From Favolaschia claudopus (Eukaryota; Basidiomycota; Agaricomycetes; Agaricales; Mycenaceae), in NCBI GenBank assembly GCA_037176885.1, contig JAWWNJ010000017.1, positions 1,240,001-1,304,000 on the forward strand: DNA of 64,000 bases. Reading direction: 5' to 3'. The notes under the pieces are model-generated. The model worked only from the letters and a program-made list of their open reading frames with translations. It had not been told where the DNA came from and did no database searches. Of this stretch, positions 13,129 through 23,444 are shown piece by piece. The stretch's first letter is position 1. Each line of letters begins with the position of its first letter. The position numbers were made by a program, and so were the translations under genes.

Positions 13129-16100
13129 ATGCGTCTAAATCTTCGGCTCCCATCTCGTGGAGCCTGCATTGTTGCCAACTGCGTGCAAACTTGTTTCGGA
13201 TTCGTCGCCGAAAACCCCGATGGCACCCCGAAATATTCTGTATGTGCTTTTACACTTCACTTTGAGGACTCTTGGTTGAAGCACTGCAGGACTTTGATAA
13301 TCCGGCCGCCATTTGTTTCGTTTGCGGTCATCCTTGGCTAGTCCACGTTGTTCAAGGCGGCGACATCAGTGAACAGAACAAGATGTTTGCCCGTGGCGGA
13401 ACGGGTGATGGCCGCTGCGCCTCGTTCTTCTCGGTACGTTCAATGAGTGTTCTGAGCTTGTATTCTTTCTGATTCGAGTTTTGAAGACAACCTTCCCTTG
13501 GACTATGCGACTGACCTGTATTTGCGGCCTTCCGTGGTCAGCCCACGCTCCGCTCTCCCAGTCTTCGCCGAGGTGCGCTATCCATCATGTCAATCACATT
13601 GTATTGATCCGTTAATTAAGCTTGCCTTCTCCCGCCTCGACCACGCCGGCTCCTGCTTCTGTCCCGTCTGTCCTGCCTTCTACGTCGTCGACTGTGGCTC
13701 CCACAAACTTCGGAATCACTCCCCATCGCCCCGTCACTGCTTTCACCGGCTTGGCTCGACCATCGACTGCTTCCGTTCAACAAGCGCGCCAGGCTTCGAT
13801 TCAACGAAACTTGCATGGTTCTAGTGCCGGTTCTTCGAGTCTCACTGCCGCCTCGGCCATTCCGACATCTCCAAAGAAGAAGCGCAAATCTGGCCCTCCC
13901 CGTTCATACACCGATACCCCGGCTTCCGTCTCCGCGTTGCATGATTTTGCTGCAGTGAGTGCTCCGACTACGGCAACCATCTGGTGTGGTATCCTGCCAA
14001 AAGTGGTGAGTGAATATCTGGTCTGAACTTCGAGTTATTTACTGATGCATGCGTACATTCTTCCATTAGCTTGACACCTCGGATGCTAACGATACTCTTG
14101 ATCTTTCCGTGCGTTATTTCTGGAAGAGCGCGGAGGAGATTGAGAATGTGCAAACTACTCTCAAAACTGCGGGCCTAGTTTTCAACGCCGTAGTTTCGAC
14201 AACCGGCCCGATTTTTGAGGATATTGAGCTCGCCTTCCGGGATCATTGTGCGACCAACAACATTGATTATGTCGCTCCATCCCTTGCCACCGCTACTCCA
14301 AGTCCCAACACAATGTCTTATGTTCTACTTGGTCCACGAGGACGGTGAGTTCGTTCTACTCGAGCTAATACCCTACTTATTACTCCTCAATCGCAGTGCT
14401 AATGGTCGAACCTGGGTGGAGGATCCCAAGTCACTCACGCGTTTCACCTTCACTTTGCAGTCTCTCCGGAGCGCCCCATACAGTCACACTCCTAACAACC
14501 TTGGCGATGGTGTTTTCATTTTCCTTGGTGCGTCATGACATGCTATGATTATCTTGCCAAAACAGCTAACGATACATTTAAAGCTCCTCGTCATCGCAAT
14601 TTATTTGCACCCATTGACTGCTTGTTCGGGCCAACCAACCGTCTCCCCGATTATGTGCTTCCCCACCGGTGCTTTGGACGACGTGTACTCTATTCAGTCA
14701 TTGCATCTCTGAGCGGAGATCCGTGCCCCGAGTGCGGGAAGGGATGTACGACGCTGACAACTCCTGCAAATGTTGAAGTTATCCGTCAAGTTTCTCCCGA
14801 CATTCTCGAAGTGCTGGACAGCGATGACGAGGTATCGATACATTCCATCTCGTGTTGTATCTATCACTGACTCCCTCTCGCATCTGACTCGCGCAGTTTC
14901 CTGCGATGTTGATAGACGAGGTGATGTTGAATTGTTTGCAGTAATCACTCAACCTCTAATTTATTGCTGCTCTTCAGGATGGCCCTTACCTTAGCGACAG
15001 CAGCGGTGAATCTCGTACCGTTCCGGCAATCCAACCGCGAGCAGCGCTCACGGTACGTGTTTGTTTGGACATTCTAATCAATTACTGACCTAGCACAGAT
15101 GGTAACTCGAGCTGCGGCTCGCCAACAGTGGCAAGAGGTACTTGCTTCATCCGTTCCGATTGCATTGTGATTTGAACTTTCAATGTAGCAGGCTGCAGCC
15201 GCCGCTGTTCCGATCTCGACTGTAGCGCTTTTTGCGCCCGGCCCACTTCTCACCTCGATCATGGAGAAAGCTCCAGTAAATGTCAAAGTAAGTTCCAGGA
15301 TTCGCTTGTGTCTCTTGATCACACTCAAATTTCTTTTAGCAGCGCTCATATCTCGGCGTAAATGCTGCGGTCGATCTAACTCTCCAGCATATGCCTGGCT
15401 CTGGCGCTTTCGCTATGGCGGCTTGGCAAAATCATTTACTGATGCCGCGGGAGATGGATGACCATGTTACGATCACTGCTAGTTCGGTCGATGAGGGTGC
15501 ACGAGCACTCATTGTGCTATGTCTTTGGCTCTGCTCGCGTCCCACCTCCGTCAAGTTGAAAGAACTCGTCAACGAGCAGTTCACCTCTCCCCGACCAACC
15601 ATCGAGAACGCACATCTCGGGGAGAAGGGTTTGTGGGGACTTCGTGCCAGAATGTAAGCCTGTCGATTCTGCATTCAAGCTTAGCTTAATTGGCCTATTT
15701 AAGTGAACAGGGTGTCGGTCGCGGCCCTCGCAACGAGGTGGTAGCGCGAGCAGTCAAGATACTTGTCTCTGACGGCCGCTTTTGGACTGAACGGGAAGGC
15801 TATTTAACTCTTTGCCTTCACCCTTCTCGCTCGCCTATCCCCTATCGCTTCTGCATCTCCAAAGCTACCGGTCTCATATTCCTTCTTCATTTTTTGTTCA
15901 TTGGCGCTCCCCTTCCTGTGTCTCCATTCCTTTTCTATACTTTGTTCGATGGTCGGGTGATTGCTTCGAAGTTTGATGTTGAATTTCTTGCCAACTTCAT
16001 GTCGCACCATTCCCTTTCGCTAATTAAACGCATCGCTGGCGTGCCGCTGGATCAGCCTCTGTACTCTTCCACGTCCGAATACTGCGAGGAGTATCAGTAT

Positions 16101-17039
16101 CTCGTCAACATTCCCGGCGTCGATGTGAGTGTTCTTTCTAGTCGACGGAGAGAATGTTCTTATCTTTATTCAGCCAAGCATGATATCTCCTTGCCGCTCA
16201 GAGGCAGAGCATGCAGGGATCTCAGACTGCGTTGTCAGCTTTGCTCAGCTTGGAACTGTTGACATCGAGCACTATCCGGACTACCTTGCGACAGGGGATG
16301 GTTTCAACGTTGTTGTCGAGGCTTTCGGAGGTCAAGACCGCCCTCATCACGTACTGGAGGTGAGCATTGTGCGCATACTTCATTCCTGTCTCATTTTTTC
16401 CAGTGGTTCGCGACACCATGCCAAGAACTTATCAAAGCTGCCTTCGATCGCCAGGTCAAGGCAGCCTCGGATATCTTGAGATTCTTGTTCTTTGAGGAGA
16501 CTAATCCCGCAGACAACCCATGGGGCGATAATCACGAGATGATTGAGCTGATCAGCCGCTTCGTCATTCACTATCTCTTGGAGCCCGGTCATCCTCACGA
16601 TCCAGATAAAGTGATAGGCGCGCTGATCGACGCCGACTCCACGGCCGCTGACTCTATCTTGCGGGCTCGACTCTTTCTTTCTGTTACGACTGGATCGACT
16701 CTTCTGCCCATCACCCCTGCTGGCTTTAAAATCAAGGTTAGACTTCTCCTCTCTCGCACATTTCTCCCTCTCATGAAGCTGCGGCTTGTCTCACAGTGCC
16801 TTATAACCCATGATCATTCGGAAGAGTACCCCACCCTTGATGCGCAGGGCAATGACGACTTCGGTCCGGATGTCGTCATCGACTTTCGCTCCTGCTTCAA
16901 GACCTTCTCTCTCACCAACAACGCTCGCCTTCGCCACCTTCTTGTCTCAGACGATGCGGAGAAGGGGAAGGACACTACTTTTGGTCGTTTCTTCCATGGC
17001 CAGCTTTTGGCTGCCTGCAACTCGTATACTTCTTCGTAG
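13129..17039 (+). CDS. Cys/His-cluster protein with divergent HECT-like C-terminus
   Basis: A large, intron-rich gene with no clear break. The start chosen is the ATG at 13129. The N-terminus has a probable zinc site: CIVANCVQTC, then (after the intron ending at about 13291) CFVCGHPWLVHV and GRCASFF. A Ser/Thr/Ala-rich linker with a basic patch SPKKKRKSG (13860-13900) follows, then a middle domain with CPECGKGC near 14720-14745. The C-terminal third resembles a HECT E3 ligase: EQGVGRGPRNEVVARA (compare the N-lobe 'EPGxDxGGxxREFF' block), VTTGSTLLPITPAGF (compare 'TGSSRLPxxGF') and DFRSCFKTFSL, where the Cys sits at the place of the HECT catalytic Cys. If HECT-like, it would transfer ubiquitin through that Cys. 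A co-oriented gene starts 138 bp downstream. The family assignment is by motif, not search. Confidence 0.65.
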
Positions 17040-17176
17040 CTCTCTAGCTCTTCGTAGCTGGTACAGGGTTCCATATGTTTTAGCCGAGTGCGTTTGAAAT
17101 ATCTAAGCGAATTCAGGGCTCGCAACCGGTGTGAAAACTCTATGCGCTTCTTTATAAACGGTAGTAGACCGCACAT

Positions 17177-19185
17177 ATGGTGCGCGTCGGTGGTATGAGC
17201 CGACCCCCCACCCGACAGAGTCGCCGGCTCAACGGACAGTCTCCATCTCCCCCGCCACCCCTGCCACCTGAACGATCTTCTCGTGCTGACTCAAATGCGC
17301 TTCACAGCGTTAATTCTGTTGAACCTGAACACCGACGTGAGAGTAAATAATTAATCTCGCTTGATTTCGACTCTCAATTTGATATACCAGACTCAGACTT
17401 GTATGAGGTTCAGAATGACATGGATGTGATTCAGGAGCTACCGAACGCGGAAAGTTCGATACCGTGCGTGCGAATTATATTTTGAATCAACACTCATTGC
17501 TTAGTATTACTTGAAGCAGAGAGCTTAACTTCGACGACTGGGGTGGATCACCGCCAGGGGGTGCCTTAGCTGTTTCTCTGCGCCCGGAGGATCAGGCTAC
17601 GATTGATCAGTTCATGAGCGAGCCCGACTTGAGCTTCCTTGAAAACGCTCTTTCTACTTCCAGCTCCCCGCTTTACCCTTTGGCGCCAATTTCGGCAGAT
17701 CCTTCTCCAAGAGAAAACTCTTATTTCAATGTTTCGCCTCATATTCACTCTCCGCGTGCACGCTATCCGGTTTCGCGCACGGTCTCGTCCACCAGCAGCT
17801 CGCTCGGATTCCCTCTTGTGATCGAGTCCACGGAGGCTTCAAATGTCGGACACGGTTCACTCGAATCCGATTTCGAACAGCTTTTCCCACCTGTTTCTGC
17901 TCCACCTGTTGTCCCTGCCGTGCCTCCTTCACGGGCGGGGAATGGAAGCCTTGCTCACCTCCGCGAGCGCGAGCGCCAGCGCCGCACTCCAGCTCCGACT
18001 TCGGTTCAACCCGTCTTGTACCGATTCGCCATTTATCTGGGGCTACCCGGCGAGAATCCTGCTCAGTGTGGCTTCCTAGAGCTTGTCAATATCGCTCATG
18101 CAGCTCCTTCACTGAGCGATCTCATTCACGTCATTTGTGAAGGGAACAGCTCGGGTGCAGAAATGTTGCGAAAAATCTGCCGCGACCTTGATCATACAGA
18201 ATACCGCATCGCCTGCTCCCAGCGATTGATCGAAGTTCATGATCCCACGTACAGCAAGCTTCAAAACACCTACTCCGAAAAGGGATCTCTGCGCGGGCAC
18301 CTTGACCGTTCGACGACGACCTTCGCTCCCAAAGCTGCTCATACATCTGCTAGCCGCGAGATATTCGAAATACATAGCGTCGATCAGGGTACAAATTTCT
18401 TTGTGCTCTATGTTTTCCCTCATGTGAGCGCATTTAATCCACATGATTCCCTTGTTTGATTTCTTTCTTCACAGCGATCCGCAGCACTCATCATTTCCCC
18501 GCCTGCGCCGTCTCCCGCACTGACACCTGCGGCAAACAGTCGTCCCGCCAGTCGCTCCACTTCAAGGACACCGCTTTCCCAATCAGCGCTAACTGTTCAG
18601 CGCGGTTTGTTCAATGTTGCTCTCTTCACTGCAGCCCTCGACTCGCATTTTCGCCAGGAAGGTCATCAGCTCGCGATGCTCATGAACAGCAAAAACTCCG
18701 ATCTGCACTTCGGGGTCGGGTACACCCAAATCCGACAGCTTCTGATCATTGAGGATGTTATCACTCGTGCATCACGCATGCGGATTGCAATCCCCAACGA
18801 TCTCAAAATCACCGACAGTGTCCCTCTTTGGGCCGGGTTGAATCTCTCCACTTATATGAACAACAGAACATACGCGAAGAATGCGCGCGGGACCCTGATT
18901 CATTTGCGAAATCGAAAGAACGCCAACATTGTGTCAGCGCTGTCTGCCCCCGACCAGCAGAAAGAGAACGATCTACGTCGCTTCTTGGAGGTGTGCTTTG
19001 CTCCGGATCTCGCTACAGTCGAGATGGCGGAATCCTTGAGTCGGGCCGGTTTTGGATCTCCCACTGTGATGACTATTCGGACTGGCGTTGGGCAGGTGAA
19101 GAAAAGATTGGCGCTGTATCAGTCAGGGTGTCAAAACTTCCGCAATGAGCCACTCACTACCGTAATCGTACCTGTAGTACAGTAG
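17177..19185 (+). CDS. Unrecognised protein, partner of the HECT-like gene
   Basis: I do not recognise the family. In-frame ATGs at 17177 and 17195 both work; the second gives MSRPPTRQSRRLNG. The first ~280 residues are Pro/Ser-rich and disordered, with a basic RERERQRR patch near 17965. Two compact regions follow: LYRFAIYLGLPGENPAQCGF near 18015-18075, leading into AHAAPSLSDLIHVICEG, and, after a short intron at about 18425-18475, GLFNVALFTAALDSHF through YTQIRQLLIIEDVITRASR (18603-18780). It ends VIVPVVQ at 19185. The gene is co-oriented with, and 138 bp behind, the HECT-like gene, suggesting a functional pair or two genes of one element. Its last codons lie just past a 13-bp motif that recurs at 20047, so the natural C-terminus may have been replaced by an insertion. 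Confidence 0.55.
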
Positions 19186-19231
19186 TAGATTCTCCGCCTG
19201 AGCAATGTAGACATTTGCTGGTGCGTTCCAG

Positions 19232-19870
19232 AGGGATTGAACACCTAGTGAGATTGACAATGATAGAACTCTTTAATGAGTCTCTGGAACCTTCAAGAAG
19301 TATTCTCCGTGTTGCCGCCGTGGCGCAAACCAACTTCCTTTTCGGGTACATTTCTGTTGTCAACCGGTTGAGCAAGTATCATTTGGCGGGACGGGATTGA
19401 ACACCTAATGAGAATCGGATGTATAGACCTGTTATATAGTGTGCAATGAACCTCACTGCTATCCTAGAAGTATTCTCTATGTCACCGCCATTGTGCAAAA
19501 CTAATTTCCTTTTCCGGTATGTGTGATTGTTTGGCAGTTCCGAAAAATGTGGTTTCGCTGAAAGGGATTGAACGTCTAATGATAGGCAAATGTGTATTAC
19601 TATTATATAGTGTTCAATCTAGCTGTATACTATCCCAGAAGTATTCTCTCTGTTACTGCTGTTGCGCACAACCGGCTTCCATTTTGGGTATATTTATATG
19701 CTCAACAACTCGGAAAAGTGTGATTTCACTGGACGGGATTGGGCACCTAGTGATATCTGAGCATACAGAAAGACTCTATGGTATTCAATAAGAAGCTTAC
19801 AAGCCATAGAAGTATTCTCTCTATAACGACTGTGATACAAGCCGGTGTTGAACTTTGTGCTTGTTTAGTT
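19232..19870. repeat. Tandem array, four ~171-bp units
   Basis: Four imperfect copies of a unit of about 171 bp. The word TATTCTC within AGAAGTATTCTC starts at 19301, 19471, 19642 and 19813 (spacings 170, 171, 171). A second marker, GGGATTGAACACCTA and variants, recurs at 19233, 19393, 19564 and 19735. Copies differ by substitutions and small indels, so the array is not new. No coding potential is visible. It lies directly behind the partner gene, and the segment containing it is bounded by 13-bp direct repeats (GTCAGGGTGTCAA at 19122-19134 and 20047-20059). Confidence 0.8.
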
Positions 19871-20222
19871 GCGTCATCAAAACCAATGTGAAACTGACTG
19901 CACTTCATCTCCTCTGACACCTGGGGTACTTAGAAGGTACAGGTAGAGCAATTAGATGTGTGCTAGTTTACAGAATCGAGAATACAGACTAGTTCAATAT
20001 TCGGAATGCACCGGCAACAGTTGATGTGATCAATATTGCAGTCCAGGTCAGGGTGTCAAGCCACCCCCTATCGAAATTGTGTAAGTATGCCCGATGTTCG
20101 TTTACAAGGCTCATACACTGTATACTCTGCTTATTAACAACACATGAACACACTTTGCTTTGGGAATAAAGCTAAAACTATTCATATCACATTGAATCGG
20201 AATTGGAATTAGCAGTTGGAAA
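19871..20222. other. Intergenic, holds second 13-bp direct repeat
   Basis: Between the 171-bp array and the 3' end of the minus-strand hypothetical gene. It contains the second GTCAGGGTGTCAA at 20047-20059. Nothing else recognisable; AT-rich toward 20100-20220. Confidence 0.5.
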
Positions 20223-22494
20223 CTAGTTTATAGGCATAAGGGCAAGTCGCTGGTCTGCGCTTAGTCGTTTTTTCTTGGGCTTCTGTGCATTACTTTTTTC
20301 CGGCTCGTTTTCTCCATCACCATCGCGCGCCCGCTTTCTTGACACACTTTTCCCATATTCCTCAATCTCATCATGAAGACTCGCTGCTTCCTCCGACGTC
20401 AGCACGGCACGACGCGCTCCCGGCAGTACAGGAGGAAGCATACGGTTCTTTAGATCGCGAATGGCATAGTACTCTGGCAGATTTGGATCGCCATAGCACG
20501 GAACGACTCTGAATCAACATTGTGAGCAGATTCGAGGACAATAGACACTTCAACGTACACATCAGAGCTGCCAATGCGCACAAGGTGTGCGTTTCCGCAG
20601 TATTCAAGGGGTCCAATAGCAACCTTACGAGTCTGCTGAACGATGTAAGAGAAAAGCATGCGACGTCGTGGAACGCCCGTGATCTCAGTCGGAACAATCT
20701 TGTCGCTAACAAGACAATGAAACGGGTCAGATATCAATAAAACTAGATAAATAATGCGCACCGAGTATCGGAGCAACCTTGAGAGTTTGTGGGAAATGGT
20801 GTGATCGACCACAATTGTTTCTTTGCCCCTCTATAGGTGTAGACGTGGCGGCGAGGAAGAGAGAGAGAGCTGGCATCACTACTCGCCAAGAACAGCGGAC
20901 TGTAGTGCTTTGGGCGTAAGAACGTCGGTGAATCCAACAGTTCTACGACATAATCAGATCTTGACAGGCAGAACCAAACTCGGAACGTACCTTCGTCGGC
21001 ATATAGAACAGTGAGCGGGTCAGATTCGTCTGACAGAGTACCTCCTATTTCAATCCATGCCTCCCGGCCAAAAACGAGGTGGCCGAGGTTATGAGGGAGC
21101 TGAAGACCAACCGAGACGAGGGATGGCTCAAAAACATCGTAAAGGGTCGTGTTTTCGTCGCGGATCCACAGATCTTCGGCGGATAACTCAACGATCTTGG
21201 CCTAGAGAATTGGTGGTGAGGTGAAGATGGAATGAAACAACGAGGACTTACTTTATACTCGTCGACGAGGAAAGCCATTCGTTCGGGAAGCCGAGTGCGA
21301 TCCTTGGCGTAGACGTGCAGCCAATCCAGGTATTTTAGCCGCTGCTGTTTAGTGGGAGCAAGATAACCGTCGTGAAGAGCGGGTCGTAGCAGCTCCCTAG
21401 AAATTAAGTTCAACGATTTACAGGGAATTGATAATCAAATTAAATTGGCGCACTCTAAACCGGTTTCCGAGCGATGAAGGAACTGGAGATATGCTAACGC
21501 AATGCGGGCTGTGCGAGAAGGGTTGGTGAAAACCTCCGCCTCAGTCAGTTGCATGGAGAGACCTGTTGACACGGTGAGCAAGATGACAAAAAAGGATTCA
21601 ACACTATCGCACCAGCCAAGAAAAACAACTCGACAACGGTGTACACCCCAATTCCGGGGAAGGTTTCGTTGTTTGCTCGCATCACCTCACATGCTAGGCC
21701 GCTCCGATCACAGTTAACGCGCTTGCGGATCCACTTCGCTAAATCCGCAAGAAAAGACCACTTGGGACTGTAGAAGTCGGGCGGAGGGGGAGGCAAGTCG
21801 CTGCGAGACTTCGCCCATTTTGGCTGGGTGTTTGATCAGCTCAAACACATTTAGAGAGAAAATAACGCACTTGAAAAACAAGATCAGAGCTCAGGAATAC
21901 CAGAACATGGTCTTCAAACACAAGCGCCAGGCCTACCCGCGCTCGCCGAACCTGGGCCAGTTCAGCAATCGATCAATGAGTTGCATATACTATCACACAC
22001 CTTTTTGTGTACAAACTTTATGGTCGATTCATAGTCCGAACGCGAACAGAACAGCGCAGAGGTATGGGTGAGCCATTGAATCTATAGAATTTAATGAGTG
22101 AGAGAGAGGGCGAGAGGGAAACGACCATAGTTACACTGAGGTGAAGAGCTCCAAGATCCAGGATCAACGACCGATATGTGTATGATAGATCCTTCAGTTC
22201 GAGAGTCGTAAGCGGGTCCGGATCGGCAGGTCCGGCAGCCTTGGTTGTGTGCCACATCGGAGGGTAAACAGGCCCCTGAGACAAGTTTGTGCCGCGCTTG
22301 ACCGTGCAGGTGGAGTCGATTTGATAAGGCAAACCGAGGGAAGCAGGATGGTCTTTGGGAAACTTGGTCTCTTCGGCTTCAGTTGCGTCGATGTCGATGC
22401 CGAGCAGTTGGAGCTTAATACCGGCTTCAAGGAGCTCTTTGAGACGCTTCATAGCAGCCAAGAATGACGCTTTAGATTCCCGGGTTTCGGGCAT
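20223..22494 (-). CDS. Hypothetical protein, intron-rich, basic C-terminus
   Basis: Family not recognised. The start is placed at 22494 (MPETRESKASFLAAMKRLKE), downstream of an in-frame ATG at 22581 whose added residues look non-coding. Pieces in order are a helical N-terminus with LLGIDIDATEAEE, a Val-rich segment VRRARVGLALVFEDHVLVF, PPPPPDFYSPKWSFLADLAKWI, LKYLDWLHVYAKDRTRLPERM, AKIVELSAEDLWIRDENTTL, and VPRRRMLFSYIVQQTRKVAI. The tail RKRARDGDGENE plus KPKKKRL looks like a nuclear localisation signal. It ends LALMPIN at 20223. At least eight short introns are present, and each exon junction was only approximated. It is divergent from the MAPR gene across 167 bp. It is probably a real nuclear protein of unknown role. 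Confidence 0.55.
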
Positions 22495-22661
22495 AGCGAG
22501 GAAAGGCAGAGACGGAGAGGAGAACTGCGAGAAGGTGGTGGGAGAAAGGAAGAAGATCAACTTCACGTGACGGTGTGTCACCGGCTATCCGGCGCCCAGT
22601 TCCGAGTACATAAATCCTTATCTGATTTCGGCGCTCAATTCTGTCTCCTCCTCCGATCGTC
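22495..22661. promoter_or_regulatory. Short divergent promoter
   Basis: Only 167 bp separates the starts of the minus-strand hypothetical gene (22494) and the plus-strand MAPR gene (22662), so both promoters must share it. No specific element was identified. Confidence 0.4.
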
Positions 22662-23175
22662 ATGTCTCTTGCAGATGGGAACCTCCCACTGTTAATTCCT
22701 CCCAATTATGTCAATCAGGACCTCGACATAATGAGGCTCCCCACAATGACACTGGCTGACCTAACCGCAACTGATGAATACGAGTTTGGTGCCCGGATCC
22801 TTGTTGTTTTAAAAGGTACACCTCAATACCTTCCGAAATCCCCGGGAAGATTAATGACATTCTATAGGGCTTGTCTTTGATGTTACCGGCATGAAAGAAG
22901 CGTTCAGTCCAAGGGGATTGTTTGAATTTTACCCCAACAATGATATTACATACGCGTTAGCAAAAGGGAGTGTTCTTGAAGAAGATGCTCGGGTCGGCGG
23001 GGAATCAGGACTGACCGACAGAGAGAAAGAAAATTTGGAGCGCTGGTTCACTGTTTTCAAGTGTGTTGCCTTTATCAATAATTTGTTCAACTCATTCTGA
23101 TGAGTGCTTGAAAGAAATCGGTTCGAAATAATCGGAAAGACAGATCAAGTCGATCAGGGATTGTACTCGAATTGA
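22662..23175 (+). CDS. Small MAPR / cytochrome b5-like domain protein
   Basis: A single-domain protein of the membrane-associated progesterone receptor (Dap1/PGRMC) family, whose members bind heme and support sterol P450s. Three exons: the intron at about 22816-22867 joins VVLKG to LVFDVTG, and an intron ending at 23114 joins ERWFTVFK to NRFEIIGKTDQ, matching the family's 'W..FF..RY.IVGK' ending; the stop is at 23175. Family landmarks seen are the LKGLVFDVTGMKEAF strand, FSPRGLFEFYPNND and LTDREKENLERW. The two tyrosines that bind heme and line its pocket in PGRMC1 (in the FYGPEGPYGVF stretch) align with Phe here (AFSPRGLFEF), so heme binding is doubtful. No membrane anchor is present, unlike animal PGRMC1. 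It is divergent from the hypothetical gene. Confidence 0.8.
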
Positions 23176-23444
23176 TTTGAAGTCATGAGCAAAAGTCGAG
23201 TATTAAAGGAGTCTTGAGTCGTTTTATATAAGAGAACAATTCGGATTGGCTAGTCGTTGTGTAGTGTCGAGTTACGGGTTATTCTGATTCTGTTAACTCA
23301 CTGCAGGTAATCAACTCGAAAATCATCACCCATGAGGCCTAAGTGACCCGGTAGGTAAAGTAGCTAATTCGGAACATGGAGTTCTATCGCTGGGAAGTAA
23401 CATAGATTAGAGGCGACATATATTCATTAGAAATACATGATGAT

